Positions 44,903 through 54,165 of a DNA stretch of 64,000 bases are shown here, one piece after another. The stretch spans positions 1 to 64,000 of the forward strand of contig JANQRI010000042.1 in assembly GCA_028284675.1 (NCBI GenBank), given 5' to 3'. Position 1 is the stretch's first letter, and the number at the start of each line of letters is the position of its first letter. The DNA is from Gammaproteobacteria bacterium. Lineage in GTDB: Bacteria; Pseudomonadota; Gammaproteobacteria; HTCC5015. The position numbers and the translations under genes were made by a program. The notes beneath the pieces are model-generated. The model was not told where the DNA came from. It made no database searches and saw only the letters and a list, made by a program, of their open reading frames with translations.

Positions 44903-44945
44903 TTTACAATTAATTTACCGGGAACAGAAGACCCCAAACAATATA

Positions 44946-45863
44946 TCATTTTTCAGGCAACGGTATAAAATCAGTTTCGCCGGGCACTTTACCAAACCGC
45001 TGTTCCTGCCAGTCAGCCTTAGCTTGCTCTATGCGCTCTTTGCGACTTGAAGCAAAATTCCACCACATATATCGCTTACCTAATGGCTCACCGCCGACAA
45101 TCACCAGCCTGCTGCTCTGCACAGCGGCAATCTTAATCTCTTGTCGCGGGCAGAATATCACCATTTGGCAGGCATCAATATTTACCCCGTCAATTACAAG
45201 CCTCCCGGACACCAAATACACTGCCCTTTCCCGTATATCACCCGGCAGCTGAATTGATTTACCAGGCTCTAACTCAATCTCCGCATAAAATGTCTCAGAA
45301 AAGGTTTTCACAGGTGACGCAAGACCAAAACCTTTACCGATCATCACACGGGTTTTCACACCTTCCTGCTCCACAACCGGCAATTTATTGGCCGCATAAT
45401 GATGGAATGCAGGCTCTATCTCTTCCAACTCTTCGGGCAATGCATGCCACAGCTGCAATGCATGCAGGCTATGTGCTTCGGCCCGCCTGTCAGCAGCAGT
45501 CCTTTCAGAATGCACGATGCCGCTGCCGGCAACCATCAGGTTGATTTCACCGGGTCGGATCGCCTGCACAACCCCTAAAGAATCCCGGTGTAGAATTTCA
45601 CCTTCAAACACATAAGTCACTGTCGCCAAATTGATATGTGGATGGGGCCGGACATCAATACCCTCAGAAGGAGCAAAACGCGCCGGCCCCATATGATCGA
45701 AAAAAATCCACGGCCCGACAGACCGATGTTTAAAATGAGGTAATAGCCGACGCACAGAAAATCCACCCAGATCTTTTTCCCTGGGCTGAACAATCAGCTC
45801 TATTGCGTCGCATGGATTTGAAACAGCGACAATCTCATCATCTGAATCTTCAGTTACACTCAT
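44946..45863 (-). CDS. Pirin family protein
   Basis: The 305-aa bicupin has the N-terminal signature FFDHMGPARFAPSEGIDVRPHPHINLATVTYVFEG split over ~55-90: metal ligands HPH (His74/His76-type) and the later EINLMVAGSGIVHSER. Some pirins have quercetinase activity and others act as regulators; the role here is not known. Its N-terminus is acidic and may not be conserved. It is the last gene of a minus-strand pair with a small upstream frame. Confidence 0.92.
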   Translation of the reverse strand: MSVTEDSDDEIVAVSNPCDAIELIVQPREKDLGGFSVRRLLPHFKHRSVGPWIFFDHMGPARFAPSEGIDVRPHPHINLATVTYVFEGEILHRDSLGVVQAIRPGEINLMVAGSGIVHSERTAADRRAEAHSLHALQLWHALPEELEEIEPAFHHYAANKLPVVEQEGVKTRVMIGKGFGLASPVKTFSETFYAEIELEPGKSIQLPGDIRERAVYLVSGRLVIDGVNIDACQMVIFCPRQEIKIAAVQSSRLVIVGGEPLGKRYMWWNFASSRKERIEQAKADWQEQRFGKVPGETDFIPLPEK

Positions 45864-45866
45864 AGT

Positions 45867-46019
45867 TCAAATTTCATCTTCGGAGTAATCTTTAAGTAAT
45901 GTACACCACTCAACATGAATCCCACCCATCACAAAAGCACCATACAGCTTCAATACTTCCTGCTTTGAACTTTTATCATTCGGCAAACTAATATATAGCG
46001 AACAAATTCTGGAGCGCAT
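45867..46019 (-). CDS. Small hypothetical protein (doubtful)
   Basis: A frame of 50 aa from the ATG at 46019 (MRSRICSLYISLP...), or 77 aa if a TTG at 46100 is used. It ends 3 bp before the pirin start. The residue mix looks protein-like (LKLYGAFVMGGIHVEWC), but there is no recognised family and no good ribosome-binding site. It may be a remnant of a longer gene. Confidence 0.35.
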   Translation of the reverse strand: MRSRICSLYISLPNDKSSKQEVLKLYGAFVMGGIHVEWCTLLKDYSEDEI

Positions 46020-46262
46020 CGACCCAGCAACATATTCAAGGCCGGCTGCAATATTCTTTGTTTTATGCAACCCTTTTTTTTCAGCAGATTCGGTAATCAA
46101 ATAAGACTATAAGTCATTGCAAAATATAGCTTTTCTGCCAACCTCTCACCCTCCTGCCTTCCGGTGACCCGGGGGACAATCATACCAATAATTGTTCAGC
46201 CCCGGTTCAGCTGTTTTTTGCTGTAATGCAATAAACAATAGCACGGCTGGAGAAAAGAGAAA

Positions 46263-47489
46263 ATGCAATTATCAATTGCTATAACGCAACATGATACGCA
46301 ACCCGCACATCACCCCTGGCTGCTTAGGCAGCTTGCGGTTTTAATGCTGGGGCTACTGTTCACATTCAGCACTCAGGCAACGACGCTAACAGGTAAACAG
46401 GCGGCTAGCAGCACTGACTTAGGAACACCAGGCCAAACGACTGCCGACATAAAGAACACCGAACGCAAACTAACATACAAATTCCACAAGGGCCAACCAC
46501 GCATACAGGCGTTAGCCGCTGATAGCACGCAACAATCCGTATATCGCCCGGCTCAGCTTCAAGCTTCTAATAGAGCATATTATTTTTCGATTTACGATGC
46601 ATGGGTACAGCTGCATAATGACCTTGACGCAGACGGCTATTACAGCGAGTTTACCCTGGAGTTTGATGCCGATTATGATGGCGGCTACGCTAATGTATAT
46701 GCAGAACTGTATTTAAGCCATGAGGGTGGCCCATGGGTCCATTACCACACCACGGATATTTTTACGATTCACTCGGTTTCCGGCAGCGATGCATACCGGG
46801 TACGTTCAGTATTGCATACAAACTTTCCGACCGGCAGTTATGATATTCTGATTGATCTTTATGAAGCAGGCCACCCTGGTCTGATAGCAACACTCGGCCC
46901 GGCTGACGATAATGATCTTTATACGATCACATTGGAGGATCGCGAGCACGAATTTCAAAACCGGGATTACTGGTTTGAGCGGGTCACGACCCGTTTATTG
47001 GATGACTTCGATGCCGATGGTTTTTACCAGACAATATCGCTGGAATTCTCCGCCAATACCTTGTTCCCCAATTCTGTTGTATTCGCCAGGGTCATCATCA
47101 ATCACCCAACTGGCGCCTGGCAGGAAATTATTACCGGCGAACCTTTTTACTTCGACAATAACGGCAATACCACTCAACAAATAGACATTGTATTGGAAAA
47201 CGGCTTTCCACCGGACACATATAATATAGATATCCAATTGCTCTCATGGCCATATGAACATGCGCTCGCATTAGCTGCACAGGAGTTCAGCGCACTGTCA
47301 CAAGTGCCGTTGGAATCCCTGGAATACGATGGACAGCACCATGGAGAAACGCAAACAGATCTCAGCTCAGCCGAATCTGGAGTTTCATCAACAGAATCCG
47401 GCGGCGGCAGTGTAAACTGGGCAATAATAGGCATACTCTGCTGGTTGACCTTAAGAAAAGGACGCATAAACTGCAACACAAAAAAATAA
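46263..47489 (+). CDS. Choice-of-anchor H-like secreted protein with GlyGly-CTERM tail
   Basis: The 408-aa secreted protein has a signal peptide after a long n-region (LAVLMLGLLFTFSTQA, ~25-40), then two similar beta domains. Each begins with a motif like 'D..VQLHNDLDADGYYSEFTLEFD' (near 112 and 250: LLDDFDADGFYQTISLEFSAN), the choice-of-anchor-H pattern. It ends with SGGGSVNW, a hydrophobic helix and LRKGR, a GlyGly-CTERM. Start with a ggagaaaag ribosome-binding site. Probably a type II secretion and rhombosortase substrate at the cell surface. Confidence 0.85.
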   Translation: MQLSIAITQHDTQPAHHPWLLRQLAVLMLGLLFTFSTQATTLTGKQAASSTDLGTPGQTTADIKNTERKLTYKFHKGQPRIQALAADSTQQSVYRPAQLQASNRAYYFSIYDAWVQLHNDLDADGYYSEFTLEFDADYDGGYANVYAELYLSHEGGPWVHYHTTDIFTIHSVSGSDAYRVRSVLHTNFPTGSYDILIDLYEAGHPGLIATLGPADDNDLYTITLEDREHEFQNRDYWFERVTTRLLDDFDADGFYQTISLEFSANTLFPNSVVFARVIINHPTGAWQEIITGEPFYFDNNGNTTQQIDIVLENGFPPDTYNIDIQLLSWPYEHALALAAQEFSALSQVPLESLEYDGQHHGETQTDLSSAESGVSSTESGGGSVNWAIIGILCWLTLRKGRINCNTKK

Positions 47490-47504
47490 TCATACTCTGA
47501 CAAT

Positions 47505-48158
47505 CTAGTCCGAATCGGATATCGGTCTTACTGCAATCTCCAGATTTTGCAGCGCCTCCTCCAAAGGCCCGGAATCGCCATGAAGAAGAATAATACTTGG
47601 GGTAATTGCAGTGGTTTTTTTGAAAATTACGGTAATAGCTTCACCCTGAAAAGCGACACCCCGCAATCTTCTATGCCATGCTAAATCCCACCCTGTGTCT
47701 TTACCACGAAAATAAACAAGCAGGTCTCCACGAATCTGATACTCCGCTGTAAATGGCACAGACTTTTTCGCTTTGGCAAGATACCTGACTGCCCGCTTCC
47801 GACATTGCCCGGCTGCATTTTTCTCCGTCCAGCGCCGAAACTTACGCTCAAACACCGGCAAAAAAAAGAAAAACAGCCCTGCAACCAAAAAGAAAAGTAA
47901 AAATAACTCTATATGCATCCAAACAGGGCACCATTCAGGCGTATTCAGCATAACAAATACACTCAATAACACGCCCACGATACTCAAACCTGTACCCCCA
48001 TATCTCAGGATGGAGTTCACAATTCGTGCAAAACGCCCCGAGTACCACCGATCGATAAATGCAAGATGCTGTTCGAGCAAAATAGCCGACAACTCTTTAT
48101 GTGCCTGATCGAGAAACTCCGCATTAATCGTGCTTTTGAATGTTACTTTGATAACCAT
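47505..48158 (-). CDS. Two-TM membrane protein, possibly YcxB-like
   Basis: The 217-aa protein begins with a short beta segment (MVIKVTFKSTINAEFL) and a helix, then two transmembrane segments (~55-72 and ~82-102), a basic helix and a C-terminal beta domain (FTAEYQIRGDLLVYFRGKDTGWDLAW...VIFKKTTAITP). This layout resembles YcxB-type proteins of unknown function. Confidence in the family is low; the gene itself looks real. Confidence 0.7.
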   Translation of the reverse strand: MVIKVTFKSTINAEFLDQAHKELSAILLEQHLAFIDRWYSGRFARIVNSILRYGGTGLSIVGVLLSVFVMLNTPEWCPVWMHIELFLLFFLVAGLFFFFLPVFERKFRRWTEKNAAGQCRKRAVRYLAKAKKSVPFTAEYQIRGDLLVYFRGKDTGWDLAWHRRLRGVAFQGEAITVIFKKTTAITPSIILLHGDSGPLEEALQNLEIAVRPISDSD

Positions 48159-48204
48159 AGCTCAATAATGATCGGCAGTCGTTTCGGCAACTTAAAACAC
48201 ATAT

Positions 48205-48600
48205 TTAGAAACCCACCGCAAACTTCTCGAACGGCAAATAAATCAAATTAAGCGACGCCAGAATAATGATTACCCAGATAGTAATCTGCATACCAAGCAC
48301 CCGGCGTTTGAAATTCTCCGTTAAAATCCCCTTGCAATGAATGATACGCCCAACCACCAAAAACATACCCGCTGTATGCAACAACCATAAAGCAGCGCCA
48401 TTATACTCCAGAAGAAACAGTAAAATTAATGTCAGCGGAATATAGTCAACCGCATTGGAATGCGCAGACCTGGCTATCTGCAGCTCTTCAATACCCCCGT
48501 CCGCATATCTGACCTTATTCTTTCTGCGGGCCTTTATTACATTCAAAGAAAGCCAGCACATTAGAAAAGCCAGTATCGCCGCATAAAACGCTGTAATCAT
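48205..48600 (-). CDS. MAPEG family protein
   Basis: The 131-aa protein has four transmembrane helices and the MAPEG signature: LSLNVIKARRKNKVRYADGG, 'ARSAHSNAVDYIPLTLILL' and 'AGMFLVVGRIIHCKG'. Family members are membrane glutathione transferases or related enzymes; bacterial copies are mostly uncharacterised. It lies between the YcxB-like gene and a VOC gene on the same strand. Confidence 0.9.
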   Translation of the reverse strand: MITAFYAAILAFLMCWLSLNVIKARRKNKVRYADGGIEELQIARSAHSNAVDYIPLTLILLFLLEYNGAALWLLHTAGMFLVVGRIIHCKGILTENFKRRVLGMQITIWVIIILASLNLIYLPFEKFAVGF

Positions 48601-48637
48601 TGGAAAATCCCCGGGATTTCTCCGTTACTTTATATTA

Positions 48638-48994
48638 TTAATTTAAATCCGACCATACTGCATATTCATTACCATTCGGGTCGGCAAAATGAAAACGGCG
48701 CCCACCCGGAAATGAAAATACCGGCTTTATAATTTCACCTCCTGCCTGTTCCACTTTTGCCTGCGTCTGCTCAAGGTTTTTACTGTAAAACACAACCAAC
48801 ACGCTTCCATTTTCTGTCAATGCAGATAAATCCGATTTATAAAAACCACCATCAATACCCTGATCAGAAAAAGCCGTGTATTCCGAACCATAATCAGTAA
48901 AAGCCCAACCAAAAACCTCAGCAAAGAAGGCCTTGGCCGCTGTTATATTCTTCGCTGGTAATTCAATATAGTTTATTTTCTGATGCTCTTTCAT
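48638..48994 (-). CDS. VOC family (glyoxalase-like) protein
   Basis: The 118-aa protein has the vicinal-oxygen-chelate fold: INYIELPAKNITAAKAFFAEVFGW at the N-terminus and 'FHFADPNGNEYAVWSD' at the C-terminus, with a metal-site Glu in NEYAVW. It belongs to the small single-domain glyoxalase/bleomycin-resistance-like group. The reaction cannot be named from the sequence. It lies 37 bp upstream of the MAPEG gene. Confidence 0.9.
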   Translation of the reverse strand: MKEHQKINYIELPAKNITAAKAFFAEVFGWAFTDYGSEYTAFSDQGIDGGFYKSDLSALTENGSVLVVFYSKNLEQTQAKVEQAGGEIIKPVFSFPGGRRFHFADPNGNEYAVWSDLN

Positions 48995-49586
48995 TCAAAA
49001 ACCCCGACTCTTAGAAACTGAATTCCACTTATAAAAATACCAGCCAAAACCCTGTGCAGAGAGGACTGTAATGCAACAATATTTGTTCAACACCGGCCAA
49101 TTAGCCTTCAAATTTCACATTAACATTAAGTTAACAATAAATTCATATTTAATCAGCCCTAAAAACAGCTCTTTTGCTCGCAGCCCCAGATAAAATGGAG
49201 GCTCTCCAATAAGCACTAAAATTGAACCGGTAAACAGTACCCCGAAATTTGATTCCACAGATGGCGACTGGAATCAGCAGATGAATCATCTCGATGCTGA
49301 AGGGCAAACTATGTCTGTGCAGCGCAGCGAAAATTTTGCCGGAAATATGACTGAAAAACCATGCATTTTATTGCTATCCATCGGGTACGTGAGCTGGCTT
49401 ATAAAATGGGCAAACAAACACGGCAACCCAACCGGAAAAGTAATTCGCCTGACTCTGGAGCCTGCCAGCTGGCTGATTGGGTTGATTTTTGGCAGTCAAA
49501 ACTGCCGAAGCCTTTACTGTGAACACTTACAACCAAAACAACCGGTATATTAACGGTTGCTTATAAACTAAAACCTTAATTTTCAA
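48995..49586. other. Intergenic region with one doubtful ORF
   Basis: About 590 bp. A plus-strand frame at 49281-49553 (90 aa) has a hydrophobic segment (CILLLSIGYVSWLIKWA) but no ribosome-binding site and no recognised family, so I do not annotate it as a gene. The rest is AT-rich, with no clear terminator between the BLUF gene and the VOC gene. Confidence 0.5.
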
Positions 49587-50006
49587 CTAAGCCGCCTTAT
49601 CCCGGAAACTGATTAACAACTCATGGGCAAGACCACCGGACTCAGAAAGCGACTTTTCCGCAAAATCATTATTAAAAAAAGATTCATAGAATTGCTTATA
49701 GTTATCTTCGTCACCCTCAATACTCCTAAATCCCATAGCCCATTTTGAGAATTCACGGGATTCTATCGTTCTCTGCAAAACAATCTCTGCGTTACTATGA
49801 CGTTCATCTTTCGCTATTTTTTCATACAACGCCTCAACCACATTCTGCTCTCCTTCCAAAACCTGTATAAACTGCTGATCCGCATATAAAAGCATACCTG
49901 TAATTTTTTGCTGCATATTATTTGCACGGCACACAACCAGCAGGTCTTCCAGTTCCGCATTAAGCATCGGTTTGACCGATTTACTGATGTAAATCATCTG
50001 GTGCAT
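49587..50006 (-). CDS. BLUF-domain blue-light sensor protein
   Basis: A short FAD-binding photoreceptor of 139 aa. The key residues fall in exact register with AppA: Tyr6 (AppA Tyr21), Asn30 (Asn45), Gln48 (Gln63), Trp89 (Trp104) and Met91 (Met106); motifs are 'KITGMLLYADQQFIQVLEG' and EFSKWAMGF. The ATG at 50006 follows a perfect aaggaggt ribosome-binding site, so the longer frame to 50054 is rejected. It is the last gene of a signalling operon (histidine kinase, REC-HDOD, REC-HD) and has only a short C-terminal tail, so output must go through a partner. Confidence 0.96.
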   Translation of the reverse strand: MHQMIYISKSVKPMLNAELEDLLVVCRANNMQQKITGMLLYADQQFIQVLEGEQNVVEALYEKIAKDERHSNAEIVLQRTIESREFSKWAMGFRSIEGDEDNYKQFYESFFNNDFAEKSLSESGGLAHELLISFRDKAA

Positions 50007-50070
50007 AACACTTACCTCCTTGCATCGCCAATACTTTTTGCCCGCATTTAACAAGATTATCCATAATGGT

Positions 50071-51216
50071 TCACTTAATTATCACTCTAAAAGGTTCCTG
50101 TAGCGCCTCATTTTCTGACATCATCTGCAAACGAATCAACATTGCTTCAGTAACCTCCTGCCCCCTGGAAACAATAAGCGCACCATTGGTTGTAACAATA
50201 TCCTGATCAATCAACATTGATGCCGTCAATTCTTTCGCAAAAATTGACTTACGGGTTTCCTCAACCTTATCGTCTTTAAGATCAGCAAGCATACCTATCA
50301 AATCGGAATGATAATTATCAGGCTGACCACGCATCTCCTCTATTGCAGTTTTTAATGTCAATCCGGATGCCATTTTGCTATCCAGGTCCAGTGCTATTTT
50401 TAACATCTGTCCCCCAAGCATATCCGGCTTTAACGTTGATACAGGATTTGAAGACAGCCCTATCATGCTGCTTTTTTGTTGCTGAATCATATGTGCGACT
50501 GTCTTAAGACGCGGGATTTTTGCTATTAAATCTTTACCAATTCCAGGGTGCGAATCAAACAACTCCTGCTCTCCGCCCGATAAAACCTGACAGGCGTACA
50601 CTTTCGAAAGAATATCCGCCGGCACTGTTACACAACCGATCTGAGAGAGCATCGCCGCCAACTCATACTGCCACTTCCCCGGAACATCAAGTTTAGCTGC
50701 GATATGTTTTACATACTGACGAATCTTTGAACTTCGGCTAAAGGCCAGCGGGTTAACCAGACTAAGAATATCAGTTAACACTTTAATACTGCCCTGCAAC
50801 GTTTTCTCAAGCAGTTCTTTCTCTACACGTAACAGCCTGTTTTGCTCGACTGCAGCACTTAATGTTTTAACAAGCAACTCAGTTGGGCAAGGCTTCAGTA
50901 AAAAACGAAAAATCTCCCCTTCATTTATCGCTGCGATTGCAGCATCTATGTCTGTATGACCAGTTAACAGAACCCGCATTGTAGAAGGCTGAGTTTCTTT
51001 AACCTTAGTTAAAAATACCGCCCCATTCATTTCAGGCATACGCATATCTGACACCACTACTGGAAACGGGCCTTCCTGTTGCAAAACATCAAGGCCAGCC
51101 TCCCCGCTTTCAGCGGTGTACACAAGAAATTTTGAGCGCAGCTGACGCTTAAGCCCGGACAATATATTAGGCTCATCATCGACAAACAGCACTTTATCCA
51201 GATTTTCTCGGCTCAT
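50071..51216 (-). CDS. Response regulator with degenerate HD-type output domain
   Basis: The 381-aa protein has a receiver domain with phospho-Asp57 (VVVSDMRMPEM), acidic pocket VDDE and Lys108 (FLLKPC). A coiled linker follows, then an HD-GYP-like helical domain (~140-330). The usual HD catalytic pair is replaced: AAMLSQIGCVTVPADIL stands where LLHDIGK.. is expected, so it should not be a phosphodiesterase. It may bind a ligand or partner. It lies 64 bp upstream of the BLUF gene. Confidence 0.88.
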   Translation of the reverse strand: MSRENLDKVLFVDDEPNILSGLKRQLRSKFLVYTAESGEAGLDVLQQEGPFPVVVSDMRMPEMNGAVFLTKVKETQPSTMRVLLTGHTDIDAAIAAINEGEIFRFLLKPCPTELLVKTLSAAVEQNRLLRVEKELLEKTLQGSIKVLTDILSLVNPLAFSRSSKIRQYVKHIAAKLDVPGKWQYELAAMLSQIGCVTVPADILSKVYACQVLSGGEQELFDSHPGIGKDLIAKIPRLKTVAHMIQQQKSSMIGLSSNPVSTLKPDMLGGQMLKIALDLDSKMASGLTLKTAIEEMRGQPDNYHSDLIGMLADLKDDKVEETRKSIFAKELTASMLIDQDIVTTNGALIVSRGQEVTEAMLIRLQMMSENEALQEPFRVIIK

Positions 51217-51278
51217 AGTGGGCTAATCCCGTAACCCGTAATATCGGCAAATTAGGCAGATAATTAAACCTGAAGTAC

Positions 51279-52478
51279 TCAATGCTTCACCTCCGGTTGC
51301 AGCAATTCAGCAGCAATACCCCTCCATGCAGGCAGCTGCTCAATAGCGCCGAGTTTTTCCAAATAATCGGTATTAATCGGCATAACAGATGCCGAATCAT
51401 CAGCCTGAAATTCCGCAAGCAGGCAGTTTCCCAGATAAAGTGCATCCAAAGCCTGAAACTCCTTATGCGGCACGGCCCAAGGTGTATGGCAATGAGCAAC
51501 AGCTTCGACCACCGGATACGGCAACCCCCAAAGCCCAAGCAGATATGCACCGATATAAGAACACGGAGCGCCTATTTTTTCCTGCTCTATCTGATAAAGC
51601 GGCATATCGCTATCTTTTTGCTCCTTTAATATCTCTCCCAGCAGAGCCGGTTCATATTGAGCAATTATCAAACGCCCTATACACTGCAACATACCTGCCA
51701 TAAATGCATTATCGGCTTCGGGACCAGACTTTAAGATTTTTTTCGCGATATGCGCTGATAGTGCAGAATCCCGGTGCTCTTTATCTATTGAGAAACCTGG
51801 AATATCGCCAACATTCTCAAATGTGCGGAACACTTCCTCAGACAACACAAGTGTTTTAATTACACTCATACCCAGATAGGACACTCCATTTTTAACACTG
51901 GATATATTCTGTGCAAGACCAAAGAACGCACTATTAACAACCTGCAGTATCTTCGCTGAAATCGCCATATCTTTTTCTATTATCGATGCCACATCATTAA
52001 GTGACACATCTTCTTTCGCCAACGCACCCATCAATTCCGCATATACATCCGGACGACTCGGCAGTGTATCTACCTTACCGATAACCGCAATCAGATTATC
52101 GTTCTTTATCAGGCTGTGTAATTCACAAGCACGCTTAATCGTATCGACCAACTGCTCCGCGCTACAGGGCTTCGCGAGAAACTGATGCGTAACCGGAATA
52201 GCCTGCATAATAGGTTCGGCATCGGCATGCCCTGAAAGAACAAAACGGGTCACATGCGGGTACTTATCGTGAACCTCAGTTAGCAGCGCCGCCCCATCCA
52301 TACCCGGCATACGCATATCCGATATTATACAATCATATTCAGACTGCGCCAGCATATCCAATGCCTCCCCGCCCGACTCGGCTATCGATATCTGCCAGTC
52401 CTTGTAAGGCCGCAGCATACGCTTAAGCCCTTGTAAAATATTTTTCTCATCATCAACAAACAGCAATTTTTTTCTCAT
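51279..52478 (-). CDS. Response regulator with HDOD output domain
   Basis: The 399-aa protein has a receiver domain (VDDEKN, phospho-Asp54 in IISDMRMPGM, Lys in FLAKPCS) followed by an HDOD domain: 'DTLPSRPDVYAELMGALA', IIEKDMAISAKILQVVNSAFFG and 'MAGMLQCIGRLIIAQ'. HDOD domains are non-catalytic signalling modules. The GTG at 52499 is possible, but the ATG at 52478, 9 nt after aaggag, is preferred. It overlaps the kinase gene end by 26 bp, so cotranslation is likely. Confidence 0.92.
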   Translation of the reverse strand: MRKKLLFVDDEKNILQGLKRMLRPYKDWQISIAESGGEALDMLAQSEYDCIISDMRMPGMDGAALLTEVHDKYPHVTRFVLSGHADAEPIMQAIPVTHQFLAKPCSAEQLVDTIKRACELHSLIKNDNLIAVIGKVDTLPSRPDVYAELMGALAKEDVSLNDVASIIEKDMAISAKILQVVNSAFFGLAQNISSVKNGVSYLGMSVIKTLVLSEEVFRTFENVGDIPGFSIDKEHRDSALSAHIAKKILKSGPEADNAFMAGMLQCIGRLIIAQYEPALLGEILKEQKDSDMPLYQIEQEKIGAPCSYIGAYLLGLWGLPYPVVEAVAHCHTPWAVPHKEFQALDALYLGNCLLAEFQADDSASVMPINTDYLEKLGAIEQLPAWRGIAAELLQPEVKH

Positions 52479-54165
52479 CAGTCCGCTCTCCTTGAGCACT
52501 ATTGGACTCCACAGGTGACTTAATCGGTATTTTAATAATAAACATAGTTCCTATATTTTTTTCACTTTTGATATCAATAGTTCCCTGATGCTTATCGACG
52601 ATTACTGAATATGCGATCGCCAGGCCCTGGCCTGTCCCTTTTCCAACATTTTTTGTTGTAAAAAATGGATCAAATATTTTTTGATGTATTTCAGCAGGAA
52701 TCCCACCACCGGTATCACTGATCACGATTTGGCAATACTCACCAAGATTTTCAGTACCTATCCTTATAAACCCTCTCTCATTATTATTCTCTTTATTTTT
52801 TTCCTCAATAGCATGTGCAGCATTAACGATCATATTAAGCACAACCTGGTTAATTTCCCCGGGCAGGCATTCGACCAATTTTAATTCAGGATCAAAATCT
52901 GTTTTTAAATCCGCCACATATTTCCACTCATTACGTGACACCGTAATCGTGCTGGCTATGGATTTATTCAGATCGACAAACTGTTTATTCGTGGAACCGG
53001 GATGCGAAAACTCTTTCATTGCTTTTACAATACTGCCAATTCTTTCTATGCCATCCAATGACTGTTGCGCCGCATTCGGTACCTCGTCCATTAAAAAATT
53101 CAGATCAATATCTTCAATTATTTCCTTAATTTCATTTACCAAAGGCTGTGAATCCTGCCCTGATTCAGTATGCTCAATTAATTTGAGACATGCTTTCAAT
53201 AAAAGCTCAATGTCAATAAAAGCATCCTGCAAAAAACGGGTATTATCGCCCACGAACTGAATAGGAGTATTAATCTCGTGCGCAATTCCAGCCGCCAATT
53301 GGCCAATTGCTTCCAGTTTTTGTGCATGCCGAAGCTGCAGCTCTATATTTACTCTATCTTTTTCAGCTTTTTTCTTCTCTGTAATATCGTCTACAGAACC
53401 AGCCATCCGCGTAGGACAATCATCTTCATCCCAAATAGCCTGCCCCCGGGTATGCATCCATACATAATGTCCCTTTTCATGGCGTAGACGGTATTCAATA
53501 TCGTATTCATGACGGTCATCCATATGCCGACGCAAAGCCTCCATAACCCGACCATGATCTTCCGGATGTAATCGGTTTTCGAAAGAAGAAAAATCAGGAA
53601 TAAAGTCCTCGTCTGTGATACCCAGCATCCCCTTAAAGCGGTCCGACCAATAGAACTGACTGTTTCGCACATCCCAATCCCAAAGACCGACGCTCGATCC
53701 ACGAACAGCCAACTCAAAACGCTCTTCACTGGTTTTAAGCGCTTCTTCGATAGCCTTGCGATCAATAGCTGCAAATATAGTCCGCTTCAATAAATCCGGT
53801 TTCACATTGCCTTTAGGTAAATAATCCTGGGCCCCATGACGAATACCCTCAATTATTACATCCTCACTGTCATTACCGGTTAGTAAAATAATTGGTTTAT
53901 GAGGTGCAATATCATGAACTCGAGCCAAAGAGTCCAAACCTGTAGAATCCGGCAATGACAAATCCAACAAAATGATATCAAAATCATTTTCCAGTAACGC
54001 CTGCTCAGCCTCTGCCATAGTAACCACATTACATGTCGTGAAATTACAGCCGGGTATATTCTGCAATATACCTTTGATAATTATATGATCAGTCCGACTA
54101 TCCTCCACATGCAATAACGAGAGGTCGCGGTAGATACGTGAACTTTCAACAGGCAATTCACTCAT
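52453..54165 (-). CDS. Hybrid REC-PAS sensor histidine kinase
   Basis: The 570-aa soluble kinase has no transmembrane helices. Order: receiver domain (1-130; LHVED, Asp68 in IILLDLSLPDS, GAQDYLPKG); PAS/PAC (~145-270, with SVGLWDWDV and RLHPEDHGRVMEAL); DHp with phospho-His296 in AAGIAHEINTPIQF; and HATPase with N box NMIVNAAHAI, G1 DTGGGIP, F DPFFTTKN and G2 GTGQGLAIAY. The frame opens with GTG at 54192; the ATG at 54165 with ggagat upstream is preferred. It heads the operon leading to REC-HDOD, REC-HD and BLUF. With an N-terminal receiver it may act in a phosphorelay. Confidence 0.94.
   Translation of the reverse strand: MSELPVESSRIYRDLSLLHVEDSRTDHIIIKGILQNIPGCNFTTCNVVTMAEAEQALLENDFDIILLDLSLPDSTGLDSLARVHDIAPHKPIILLTGNDSEDVIIEGIRHGAQDYLPKGNVKPDLLKRTIFAAIDRKAIEEALKTSEERFELAVRGSSVGLWDWDVRNSQFYWSDRFKGMLGITDEDFIPDFSSFENRLHPEDHGRVMEALRRHMDDRHEYDIEYRLRHEKGHYVWMHTRGQAIWDEDDCPTRMAGSVDDITEKKKAEKDRVNIELQLRHAQKLEAIGQLAAGIAHEINTPIQFVGDNTRFLQDAFIDIELLLKACLKLIEHTESGQDSQPLVNEIKEIIEDIDLNFLMDEVPNAAQQSLDGIERIGSIVKAMKEFSHPGSTNKQFVDLNKSIASTITVSRNEWKYVADLKTDFDPELKLVECLPGEINQVVLNMIVNAAHAIEEKNKENNNERGFIRIGTENLGEYCQIVISDTGGGIPAEIHQKIFDPFFTTKNVGKGTGQGLAIAYSVIVDKHQGTIDIKSEKNIGTMFIIKIPIKSPVESNSAQGERTDEKKIAVC

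Noticed and set aside
26535..45863. A single O-antigen biosynthesis cluster
   Set aside because: Glycan genes are on both strands and broken up by glnS, a DNA glycosylase, a sigma factor and pirin, and sugar-nucleotide synthesis genes are missing. Better described as scattered envelope genes.
49281..49553. 90-aa plus-strand frame with a hydrophobic stretch
   Set aside because: No ribosome-binding site and no recognised similarity; kept only as a note in the intergenic entry.
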